64,000 nt of DNA, from contig NZ_JAVJQO010000008.1 in NCBI RefSeq assembly GCF_040218225.1, forward strand, positions 372,001 through 436,000, written 5' to 3'. Numbering within the stretch: the first letter of the stretch is position 1; each line of letters starts with the position of its first letter. Below the pieces are notes generated by a model. The model was given only the letters and a program-made list of their open reading frames with translations. It was not told the DNA's origin and did not search any database. The position numbers and the translations under genes were made by a program. This document shows positions 27,295 to 35,609 of the stretch, in pieces. This DNA comes from Gracilimonas sp. (lineage in GTDB: Bacteria; Bacteroidota; Rhodothermia; Balneolales; Balneolaceae).

Positions 27295-29214
27295 TTATTC
27301 GCTGCTACCGTTAATTCGTTCAGCATTGGGATTATTCCCATTTCTGAGAGTGAATAACCAAGCTTCACTATTAAAGCTATTTCTGATTTCGAGCGTACGA
27401 TTTACAGCTGCATCAAAATCAGCAAAAGCTTCATAAGCTACATAATTGAATCTCGTTTCAGGATTGAACAGAATCTGAGTTTCGTATCCTTCTTGTTCAA
27501 GCGTTGATTTAAAATTCTGGGCATTACCAGGAACCAGGAATGAACCACCAATTATAAAATACTTCAGGTTTGAGGTTTCTTCCTGCATTGTTTCTACCTC
27601 TACTTCATTTTGCTGATACTCAAGATATTCATCCAAATTAAATGCCTTGGGTACAACCACCATCAATTCTGGTTTATCAACCGGCATACTTAGATCTTTG
27701 GCAATTTCTTTTTGATCATCAGTTAAAGCATCATCTTCTGCAGCAATAACAGGTGTTTCTTCAACTTCAACCGTATCGGGCTCCATTTCTTCCGAGTCCG
27801 TTTCTGCAAGTGTTGAATCTTCCATTACAGGTTGCTCTTCCAACTCAGCTTCTGCTTCTTCTTCCTCAACGGGCATATCAAAAGTTTCGGTAGTAAAAAC
27901 CCTATCCAGATTTGTTCTCATGCCATCACGGGTATCGTTTAGCACTTCTCTCTGTGTAAGTTTACGTTGAGATATACGCTCTGAAACAGGCTTAATCAGC
28001 TCAGCCTGAATGATAATAATCAGTTCATTCTCAAGATAATCTTTAGAATTGTATCCGAATAAATAACGCAAGCCAAAGAACCATCCTGGCAGGTCTTTCA
28101 AGATTGGCACTCCCCTGCGGACTGATGTTTCTTCTGTTCTGTATAAACCAGCCACGTATGTAGCTTCGCCATTGAGCAGGATTGCAGAAGTTGTAGCTTC
28201 TTGTTTATTCACAATAGTACTTACAACATCGGGCTGAACCGTTGATCTTTCTACTTCCAGAGACAAATAAATAAATGAGGTATCGCCTTGAGTGATAATT
28301 TCCGGTGTAACTGTTAAGATTGTACCGGTGCTCACAAAGTTATCGATCACATTTCCTGCAATATCCTGTTGTTTAATCGAGAAATCCTGCCCAACCTGAA
28401 TATTACCTTCTTCACCATCAACCACTTTAATAGATGGGGTCGCTAAAACTTTACCAAGGTTATCAGCTTCAAAAGCACTGAAAAGAGCTTGTACACTAAT
28501 GCCCGGTCCTACTTCACCAAGGTTTACTAATGCATTAAAAGCATTTTGAGATACACTGGCGGCATTATAGGAATTGACTGAAACAAACTGATCATTAAAC
28601 TCAGTAGCAGGTATACCCTCTCCTCCTCCAGAAGCTCCAACGAAGTCAGATAAATTATCAGGCACATCACTTGTTAAAGTTGACCAGTCAATACCAATTT
28701 CCTGCAGCGCCCTTTTATTACCTTCGAAAAAAGTAGCGTTAATACGAACTTCCTGTGTGCGTGTTGTTGCTGATGGTGGTTCACCCTGTGCTGAAGAACC
28801 ACTTGACCCACCTGACGAGGCCTGGGTTGTAGTGCCTGTTGTCTCAGGAGCCGGCACCGTAATCTCATAGAAATCATCATATTCTGTCAACTCAAGATCG
28901 TTGAACCTCATGATGTATTGGAGAGCGTCTTTCCAGTGCATTGCCGGCAAAGTAACACCAATAGTACCGCTATAGGCAGAGTTATCGACGATAAATCTAT
29001 TCTCAAATTCCTGTGCAAAAGTATTAATAATCTCTATCGCTTCATTGTAAGTCGTACTTTTGTCGAAGGCTACGATTTCATCCGGATTAGTGTATTCTCT
29101 AAACGGATCTACGATCTGAGCATTACTTAGCCCGGGCATCATTATACTAACCAAACCGATAAGGACTAATGATAAAAAACCTTTTTTGTAGAATGTTGCT
29201 TTCATTGGGTTCAT
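27295..29214 (-). CDS. Secretin (PilQ/GspD-like) with C-terminal SPOR domain
   Basis: Outer-membrane pore of the pilus/secretion machine, 639 residues. A signal peptide ends at about residue 32 (SNAQ). A secretin/TonB short N-terminal (STN-like) domain covers about 38-120. A Thr/Ser/Gly linker follows. The secretin domain begins near 153 (QEVRINATFFEGNKRALQEIGIDW) and ends with GVPILKDLPGWFFGLRYLF and ENELIIIIQAELI (about 405). An acidic linker (440-530) leads to a SPOR-like domain at about 549-624 (KYFIIGGSF, NAQNFKSTLEQEGYETQI, then RFNYVAYEAFADFDAAV). SPOR domains bind denuded septal peptidoglycan. No C-terminal secretin S-domain is visible. The start overlaps the previous gene by 4 bases. 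Confidence 0.88.
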   Translation of the reverse strand: MNPMKATFYKKGFLSLVLIGLVSIMMPGLSNAQIVDPFREYTNPDEIVAFDKSTTYNEAIEIINTFAQEFENRFIVDNSAYSGTIGVTLPAMHWKDALQYIMRFNDLELTEYDDFYEITVPAPETTGTTTQASSGGSSGSSAQGEPPSATTRTQEVRINATFFEGNKRALQEIGIDWSTLTSDVPDNLSDFVGASGGGEGIPATEFNDQFVSVNSYNAASVSQNAFNALVNLGEVGPGISVQALFSAFEADNLGKVLATPSIKVVDGEEGNIQVGQDFSIKQQDIAGNVIDNFVSTGTILTVTPEIITQGDTSFIYLSLEVERSTVQPDVVSTIVNKQEATTSAILLNGEATYVAGLYRTEETSVRRGVPILKDLPGWFFGLRYLFGYNSKDYLENELIIIIQAELIKPVSERISQRKLTQREVLNDTRDGMRTNLDRVFTTETFDMPVEEEEAEAELEEQPVMEDSTLAETDSEEMEPDTVEVEETPVIAAEDDALTDDQKEIAKDLSMPVDKPELMVVVPKAFNLDEYLEYQQNEVEVETMQEETSNLKYFIIGGSFLVPGNAQNFKSTLEQEGYETQILFNPETRFNYVAYEAFADFDAAVNRTLEIRNSFNSEAWLFTLRNGNNPNAERINGSSE

Positions 29215-30080
29215 CGCTCTATCTCCAAGGTAACCAATTCCGTGATGCCACCTTTGTTTAGATTAAAAGTAGCGGATTTATTATTAAGGTCTATAGATTC
29301 TAATTCACCAAGATAAACTTTATCTCCTTTTCTAAGTGAATTTATGTTACCTCCCTGATCTACGATAAAAATTCGAGATGCGGTGAGGCCTATAAGTCTG
29401 CTTTGCTCCACATTAATGAGATTTTCATCGTTAGGAGGAATTATTTCTTGTATTAGCGGATAGAATGGATTGAATGTTGAAACACGCTCATCCATAGTTA
29501 GCTGACTTGATAAAGCCAGCCCTTCCTGAATCGGAATCCGCTCATAATAACTTTCAATGGTAAATGTGAAGGTAATATCGTTTAATTCTTCAGGATTTGA
29601 ACTGGGCGGTGCTAATGAAATTTCAGAAATCTTATTCAACAGCTGGCTGTTTTCAATTTTGTTAATAAAATTCATAAAGTTAGAATAACTGCCGTACCCA
29701 TTAATGTCTGCGTTTACCACTCCATATTGATCCTGAGCCGTAGAGTCCACAAAAACAAAGTCAAAAAACACTTTAGAATTGGTGCTGCTGTTACTTATGT
29801 AATTCAGGTAATCATAAATATCATCAGGATTTGGAGACTTGAATAGCGATTTATCAGCGTCTTCTATAATAGATAATGCTTGTTGATATCGCTGATTTAA
29901 TGCAGGAAAAGCATCACTTGTAGCCTTTTTACTGTTGAAGTCTTTCTGCTTTTCAGTTACAGAGGTCTGAAGTTCTTCCAGTTCAGACATCTGAAAAAAC
30001 TTGATATAAGTAAAAGCAGCCCCTACGAACAACGTAAGCGTTACTAAAAGAATAATGGTATTTCTGACCGCGTATGACAA
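29211..30080 (-). CDS. PilO-PilP-like fusion, inner-membrane alignment subcomplex protein
   Basis: A 289-residue protein with a short cytoplasmic start and one transmembrane helix (about 8-27), a periplasmic coiled coil (33-70) and a PilO-like ferredoxin-type domain (about 75-182, with YGSYSNFMNFINKIENSQLLNKISEISL). After a linker, a small beta domain (about 225-289, GLTASRIFIVDQGGNINSLRKGDKVYLGELESIDLNNKSATFNL) looks like PilP or the GspC homology region, which contacts the secretin N-terminal domains. In most pili PilO and PilP are separate proteins. The operon position, between the PilM-PilN fusion and the secretin, matches pilMNOPQ order. Confidence 0.72.
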   Translation of the reverse strand: MSYAVRNTIILLVTLTLFVGAAFTYIKFFQMSELEELQTSVTEKQKDFNSKKATSDAFPALNQRYQQALSIIEDADKSLFKSPNPDDIYDYLNYISNSSTNSKVFFDFVFVDSTAQDQYGVVNADINGYGSYSNFMNFINKIENSQLLNKISEISLAPPSSNPEELNDITFTFTIESYYERIPIQEGLALSSQLTMDERVSTFNPFYPLIQEIIPPNDENLINVEQSRLIGLTASRIFIVDQGGNINSLRKGDKVYLGELESIDLNNKSATFNLNKGGITELVTLEIER

Positions 30081-30087
30081 TTGACTA

Positions 30088-31836
30088 TTAGTTTCCTTCT
30101 ATTAAATCTTCGATTCCCTGTACACTTTGAGGTGTATAGATACTTTCATCATCAAAAAACTCTGAGACAACATAAGTAAAGTTGTAAATATCCTGTTCTC
30201 TAATTTGATCTGAAGTCACGTCCAATAAAGTAGCATGCTCAAAAACATCTGCTAACTCTGCAATACGTTCTCTGTAAACAGCGTATCCATTTAATTCAAT
30301 ATCACCGTTTGGTAAAGTTGTAGCCGATGTCAACCAAACTGAATTAACATCTTCGAAACCACTATTCAACCGATCCATGTTCTTACTCCAGCGCAATGTC
30401 CCCTGGTTAAGTTCACTCAACAATACAAGTTTGGCTTGAATTTGTTCTAAGTCAGAACTTATCTGATTATATCTTTGAACAGTAGGCTCGAGTGATTGAA
30501 TTTGTGCATTAAGGGTACTCACGTCATTACGCAGCCTGTCAATTTCAGCCGCATTTTGAGTGTAAAAGTGATTTGAAACAATTGGAGTCAATAAAATCAA
30601 AAGAAGAAGCAGAAAACCGTGCCATTGCAGTTTAAAAATCTTCTGACGATCTCTTACATAGTTAGGCAGAAAAGAGATGCTAGGAAACTTATCCTTTTCG
30701 TAACCAGAAGCCGACCAGGCGGCGCCAATAGCTGTTGTAAAAGCAGGAATTGATGATGGATTTATTTCCGCGGAGTCAAAAAACTCATCCGAAAATTCGA
30801 ACTCAGATACATTCACATCCTGAAAACGTTCCTCAAAAAACTCAATAGCATCATCGCCAAGGGAGTTATTACAAATAATCAGACGATCCAGGTTAGGAAC
30901 TTCACCAGTATCTAGCTGGAAAAGAATCTTACTGAATATAGTATTGAGGAATTTTGGATTTTTAATACCTTCGGTGATAATCGGAGAAACAATCCATAGC
31001 TGTGGGCCTTTCAAAAACAGAATTCTGCTTGTTTTTTCACCAAACTGAACTACACCTGTAATACTGTTAATATCCAGGTCATAATTAGCTCTTATCAATC
31101 CTAAAAGCAGAATCTCATCTGGTAAAATTTCATTGATGAACATCTTCCCGCGATAGATATCACGGGTGCGATTCATCAACTTGAGCAAATCAGGCTCATC
31201 ATCGATAGAGGTAAGTAATAGGGCTCCATCATCCCTGACCGAATAAGAGTAGTAATCTTCGGCCTTGGAAACGCCATGCAGAGCTTCAAGCCGGTCGTCT
31301 ACAATTACCTGTAAATCTTTTCTTTTAGTTTCAGAAAAATCAACATCTTTAAGAATCTGAAAAATAGTTTGACCTGCGGGAATACTAAGGCCAATATCTG
31401 CTCTTTTTGAATCTGTTGAACTTAAGAGATTATAAACTAACAACTCATTTGAGGCAGCTGCTTCAGTTTCATCTACCATATCGGTATCTACAATCTCATC
31501 TGAGCCTTCTAAATCATCAAGGTTATCAAAATCGATATCTTCAAAATCATCGAGATCATCCTCAAAGGCTTCCAGGTCTAACTCTTCAGTCTGATCTTCT
31601 TCCTCTTCTTCTAGCCCGAATATTACATCTTCATCATCAAGACTATCATCTATGCTATCGAAAACATCTACGGTTTCTTCTTCTTTCGGGGCTTTGGCTT
31701 TCCCTTTTAAACTCTCTACCAAGCGAACTTTATCCAGACTAACTAAAGAAACTTTCTTGCCAGATATTTTAACCCTGGCGATTTTCAGAAACTCTTCGTC
31801 AACAACAATTCCGGTATATGTCTTATTTCCTAACAT
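30088..31836 (-). CDS. PilM-PilN-like fusion (GspL-like) with acidic insert
   Basis: A 582-residue protein. The N-terminal cytoplasmic part (1-390) looks like the actin-like PilM/GspL fold, starting GNKTYTGIVVDEEFLKIARVKISG. Residues about 51-125 are an extremely acidic insertion (runs of D and E). One transmembrane helix at about 405-422 follows (LLLLLILLTPIVS), then a PilN-like coiled coil (428-475) and a periplasmic ferredoxin-like domain with the PilN motif DVNSVWLTSATTLPNGDIELNGYA. This puts PilM and PilN in one chain, as in GspL. It ends 7 bases before the PilO-PilP fusion. The overall assignment is good; the role of the acidic insert is unknown. Confidence 0.75.
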   Translation of the reverse strand: MLGNKTYTGIVVDEEFLKIARVKISGKKVSLVSLDKVRLVESLKGKAKAPKEEETVDVFDSIDDSLDDEDVIFGLEEEEEDQTEELDLEAFEDDLDDFEDIDFDNLDDLEGSDEIVDTDMVDETEAAASNELLVYNLLSSTDSKRADIGLSIPAGQTIFQILKDVDFSETKRKDLQVIVDDRLEALHGVSKAEDYYSYSVRDDGALLLTSIDDEPDLLKLMNRTRDIYRGKMFINEILPDEILLLGLIRANYDLDINSITGVVQFGEKTSRILFLKGPQLWIVSPIITEGIKNPKFLNTIFSKILFQLDTGEVPNLDRLIICNNSLGDDAIEFFEERFQDVNVSEFEFSDEFFDSAEINPSSIPAFTTAIGAAWSASGYEKDKFPSISFLPNYVRDRQKIFKLQWHGFLLLLLILLTPIVSNHFYTQNAAEIDRLRNDVSTLNAQIQSLEPTVQRYNQISSDLEQIQAKLVLLSELNQGTLRWSKNMDRLNSGFEDVNSVWLTSATTLPNGDIELNGYAVYRERIAELADVFEHATLLDVTSDQIREQDIYNFTYVVSEFFDDESIYTPQSVQGIEDLIEGN

Positions 31837-31846
31837 GCTTCAGAGT

Positions 31847-33094
31847 CTAGTAATTTACTTCACTTAAAAGTTGAACCATTTTAGTTTTGTTGTTGGCGTG
31901 ATTGAGGGCATTCTCTTTGGAAATAATACCATCGGTATACAATCTCTTAAGATCCTGCTCCATTGTATTCATCCCTTTATCACTACCCTCCATTAGCATC
32001 TGGTATATCTCGCTAATGTTATTATTTCGGATAGCCGCTCGCACTGATGTATTAACCATTAATACTTCTTTGGCCAAAACTCGCTTCCCATCCAGGCTGG
32101 GAACCAGTTTTTGACTTACTACACAAGTTAAAACATCCGCAAGCCTCACTCTTACCCTATTTTGTTCTTCCGTTGGGACCTCACCCAAAATCCGCTCAAT
32201 ACTTTCCATAGCTGATGAGGTGTGCAGAGTACCGAAAGTTTTGTGGCCAGAGTCAGTAATTTCCAGAGCTGTCATAATCGTTTCCGGATCTCGAAGCTCA
32301 CCAATCACGATGATATCGGGATCCTGACGAAGTGCCTGCACAGCACCTTCCTTGAAGGATTCAACATCTCGTCCAACTTCTCTGTGCCGAACTACTGACT
32401 TTATCGGGGTGTGAATTAATTCTACTGGCGAAGCAATAATAACAATGTGAGAATCAACCGTCCGGTTATTTGCATCAATAATAGTATCAAGAGTTGAGGA
32501 CTTACCTGAACCTGTAATACCCGTAATAAGCGTTAATCCATACTTGTAATATTTCAAGCTTAACGCCTTAGCAACCTCTGTATGGACGTTTAAATTCTTG
32601 AAAGGACGAATAGTGTTATCAATTTTCCGCATGTTCAGAGCAAGATGCTCAAGATCAAAATACATATCGGCCCTGAAACGTTGCTGTGTACCGCCCCCAA
32701 GATCTATCGAATATGAAAAGTCGAGGTTTTTATCCTCAATTAATTTTTTTCGCTGGGTGGGAAGAATCGCATTGTGCAACAATACATTTGTTTCGTCAAG
32801 TGTGAGGCTAACTGGTTCTTTTGCAGGCTTCTTATCACCATAAATTCGATACCATACCCGACCATCACATCCGGGGCCTCCCAAGTCAATATCAGAAGCA
32901 TCATTCTTGAGCATCTTTTTAAGGTAGTTGTCCAAAATCTCAGAGAGCTTTTCACGGTGCTCATCTCCTAAATTATCAACAACATTTCCCAATTGGATAT
33001 GGCGATCTATACCCCTGGAAGTTCGGGGTAATTTCTCAATAACTGGTTTTACCAGTTCTGATAGCTTTTCGGATTTTTTAGTTGCCGCCTCCAT
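31847..33094 (-). CDS. pilT: PilT-like type IV pilus retraction ATPase
   Basis: A 415-residue secretion ATPase. Walker A GITGSGKSSTLDTII, the Asp box and Walker B region DPDIIVIGELRDPETIMTALEITDSGHKTFGTLHTSSAMESIERI are all present, and the C-terminal helix-rich half RVLAKEVLMVNTSVRAAIRNNN resembles PilT. The AIRNLIRE retraction signature is only partly recognisable. It lacks the zinc tetracysteine of PilB. The N-terminal about 40 residues are an extra coil. It lies 10 bases upstream of the PilM-PilN gene. A preceding 144-base gap may carry a second promoter. Retraction is likely, but a PilU-type helper is possible. Confidence 0.87.
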   Translation of the reverse strand: MEAATKKSEKLSELVKPVIEKLPRTSRGIDRHIQLGNVVDNLGDEHREKLSEILDNYLKKMLKNDASDIDLGGPGCDGRVWYRIYGDKKPAKEPVSLTLDETNVLLHNAILPTQRKKLIEDKNLDFSYSIDLGGGTQQRFRADMYFDLEHLALNMRKIDNTIRPFKNLNVHTEVAKALSLKYYKYGLTLITGITGSGKSSTLDTIIDANNRTVDSHIVIIASPVELIHTPIKSVVRHREVGRDVESFKEGAVQALRQDPDIIVIGELRDPETIMTALEITDSGHKTFGTLHTSSAMESIERILGEVPTEEQNRVRVRLADVLTCVVSQKLVPSLDGKRVLAKEVLMVNTSVRAAIRNNNISEIYQMLMEGSDKGMNTMEQDLKRLYTDGIISKENALNHANNKTKMVQLLSEVNY

Positions 33095-33238
33095 AATAAA
33101 GCCAAATCATTTTGTTGATGACAAATAACAGGATAACTGTAGAGGTTCATTGTTACGAAAAAAATTAAAAAAAACTAATATTCCAAGCCTATGTGCTTGC
33201 GAATTATAAGTTTGCCGTACAATAAACCGTTTTCAGTA

Positions 33239-33745
33239 TTACCAGTTTGTGTCGTTCAATAATCTTTTCTTCAGATTAAGTAATTGAACATTCATGTTAC
33301 TGATCTTACGCTGCTGTATTTCGATGATATTTTTTGTAAAGATATTAAAGAGCTTTTCAGGCTTTTTCCTGAAAAAATTAAGAGCTTCGTACCTTTCATA
33401 CCTTAACAGTACGCAATCGCCTTCAGCTGTAACCTTAGCCATTCTATTATTCTTACTGAATAAAAAAGTTTCCCCTAAAAAGTTTCCTTCTCCCAACGTA
33501 GCTAACTGTATGTTATCTTTCCATATACATACCTTACCCTCGGCTACTAAATAGGCTGAATTAACATATTCCGATTCATTCAGGATTATTTCATCAGACA
33601 AAAATCTTTCTTCCTTCCCTAACTGAAGGAATTCCAGAACGTCTTCATAATGAAAGTTTTTCAGAAGCAACGGAGGTTCTTTCAAAAACTTCTTTATGTA
33701 ATCGGTCATTAATTCATCGCCGGAATTTGACATCTCAGTACTCAT
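33239..33745 (-). CDS. Cyclic nucleotide-binding domain protein without output domain
   Basis: A 168-residue protein with a CRP-type cNMP-binding beta barrel (about 45-135): NSAYLVAEGKVCIWKD, ATLGEGNFLGETFLFSKNNRMAKVTAEGDCVLLRYER. The phosphate-binding cassette FLGETFLF...RMA retains the Gly-Glu and Arg, so nucleotide binding is plausible. There is no helix-turn-helix, only a C-terminal coil. Placement between the extension ATPase (79-base gap) and PilT (144-base gap) suggests it regulates the pilus motor in response to a nucleotide, which is inference. Confidence 0.8.
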   Translation of the reverse strand: MSTEMSNSGDELMTDYIKKFLKEPPLLLKNFHYEDVLEFLQLGKEERFLSDEIILNESEYVNSAYLVAEGKVCIWKDNIQLATLGEGNFLGETFLFSKNNRMAKVTAEGDCVLLRYERYEALNFFRKKPEKLFNIFTKNIIEIQQRKISNMNVQLLNLKKRLLNDTNW

Positions 33746-33824
33746 ACTAAACCCCTGTAATGGTTACTACTGGCATAACAGCAATATGCATTAAGTTAAT
33801 ATTTAATTTCAAGTTTTCCGCTTA

Positions 33825-35600
33825 TTAATCTTCAATAGTTGCAGCCACAATTTCCTCGATCGTAGAAACACCTTCTTTGATACGCTCCCGGCCAGACCCA
33901 CGTAATGTAAGCATCCCCTGGGACATTGCTAGTTCTTTAATGGCGCCTTCATCAATATCGCCACCTGCATCTAATATCATTTGTTTAATTTCTTTAGAGA
34001 AGTACAGGGCTTCATGAATACCTGCACGTCCTTTAAACCCAGTCTGATTACATTTTTCACAACCCACAGCCTTATAAAATGTAGCTTCTTCAATTTCCTG
34101 GTCTGTAAAACCAATGCCTTTAGCTGACTCAGGGTGTGGGGTGTAAACTTCCTTACAACTACCACACAGACGTCGAATCAAACGCTGAGCAACTACCAGA
34201 TTAACAGCGTTAGCAATCAAAAAGGGCTCAACCCCCATCTTAAAAAGACGAGAAATTGCACTAGGTGCATCGTTGGTGTGAAGTGTTGAAAATGTTAAGT
34301 GACCAGTGTTTGCCAGTTTGATGGCAATCTCAGCAGTCTTTAAATCCCTCATCTCACCTACCAGTACAATATCAGGGTCATGTCGTAAGATACCCCTAAT
34401 AGACTGGTCGAAAGTCATGTGATTACTAATTTTAAGCTGTCTGGCTCCTTCAATAATGTACTCAACAGGTTCCTCCACAGTTAACACATTTTTTGTTGGG
34501 TCAATCACATAATACAAAGCGGCTACCAACGTCGTTGACTTACCACTACCGGTAGGTCCCGTGATAATTACGATACCCGAAGGCTTTTGGATTGACTTGA
34601 CAAAATTAGCTTTTGCCTGCTTTTGCAGGCCAAGTTTATCCAGATCTCTAATTACATTTCGATCATCCAAAACACGAATTACAATGGATTCAAACTTGCG
34701 ATCGTATTGTTTACCAACAATGGGCATGATGGAAACCCGGTATCGAATACCTACACCATCAATCTGACGCTGAATAAATCCATCCTGAGAAGCATCCCGT
34801 TCAAAACGGTCAACATTTCGTGTTTTATCTTTAATAACAGCTGAAATAGCTTCAGGTTTTACATTCTTCTGCTGATACCAAAGTTGCAGTTTACCATCCA
34901 CACGAAACCGAATATCTGTTGTAGTCGGGGAGCTGGGAACAATGTGCATATCACTAACACCCTGACGAACTGATTCAACCAACATCCCCTCCACCAGAGA
35001 GTTGAGCATACTCTGATTGATCTCAGCATCAATCTCTTCTTCATCAATTTCTTCCTGATTTTTATCTAAATCAGGCTCTTCATAATCGATTTCCTCGAGC
35101 AGATCCAGGAATTCGTTTTTCTGCTCATATACTTTGGAAAGAATGTCTTCTATCGACTCATATTTACAGTAGACTAATTCGGTTTGTTTGAAATTAATCT
35201 TATTGAGTACGCTCTGGATATTGGGATCAGATGGGTCTGCAGCAGCAATTATGATGGAATTCTTGGTTTTTTGGTACGGTAACGCCTTATGATGTACCAG
35301 TTCATCCACAATCTCTTTCGGGAGGTCTTCGAGGTTTTCTTTGATATGATCAAGAACCTCTCCCGGTATTTCATCTACATCTTTAAGAACTTCACGAAAT
35401 GCATATATACTGGCAATTTCTTTCATCACCAAATGCCTGTTAAGGCCTAAATCCTGAGAAAGAATTTGCCCTAACCTGCGGTTACTTTCCTTGGGTTCCT
35501 CAGAAAGTATAGACAAGCCTTTTTGCAACTGCTCATTAGTGATTATCCCTTTGTTTACAAGGATATCCCCTATATGTCTTCGTATGTTTATTTTTCCCAT
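33825..35600 (-). CDS. pilB: PilB/GspE-type assembly ATPase with MshEN domain
   Basis: A 591-residue traffic ATPase powering pilus extension. The N-terminus has two copies of the MshEN-like c-di-GMP-binding motif (RRHIGDILVNKGIITNEQLQKGL and RRLGQILSQDLGLNRHLV). The motor has Walker A GPTGSGKSTTLVAAL, the Asp box VEEPVEYIIEGARQ, Walker B DPDIVLVGEMRD, and STLHTNDAPSAISRL. A zinc-binding CxxC pair (CGSC and CEKC, near residues 480 and 515) is characteristic of PilB/GspE. It ends 79 bases before the cNMP gene and follows the platform protein by 9 bases. c-di-GMP binding is inferred from motif similarity. Confidence 0.93.
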   Translation of the reverse strand: MGKINIRRHIGDILVNKGIITNEQLQKGLSILSEEPKESNRRLGQILSQDLGLNRHLVMKEIASIYAFREVLKDVDEIPGEVLDHIKENLEDLPKEIVDELVHHKALPYQKTKNSIIIAAADPSDPNIQSVLNKINFKQTELVYCKYESIEDILSKVYEQKNEFLDLLEEIDYEEPDLDKNQEEIDEEEIDAEINQSMLNSLVEGMLVESVRQGVSDMHIVPSSPTTTDIRFRVDGKLQLWYQQKNVKPEAISAVIKDKTRNVDRFERDASQDGFIQRQIDGVGIRYRVSIMPIVGKQYDRKFESIVIRVLDDRNVIRDLDKLGLQKQAKANFVKSIQKPSGIVIITGPTGSGKSTTLVAALYYVIDPTKNVLTVEEPVEYIIEGARQLKISNHMTFDQSIRGILRHDPDIVLVGEMRDLKTAEIAIKLANTGHLTFSTLHTNDAPSAISRLFKMGVEPFLIANAVNLVVAQRLIRRLCGSCKEVYTPHPESAKGIGFTDQEIEEATFYKAVGCEKCNQTGFKGRAGIHEALYFSKEIKQMILDAGGDIDEGAIKELAMSQGMLTLRGSGRERIKEGVSTIEEIVAATIED

Positions 35601-35609
35601 TTAAAACTC

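Noticed and set aside
31407-31742. Plus-strand ORF with Leu/His/Arg-rich translation
   Set aside because: It is the antisense of the Asp/Glu-rich insert in the PilM-PilN fusion (gat/gaa/gag read as atc/ttc/ctc), so it has no independent support.
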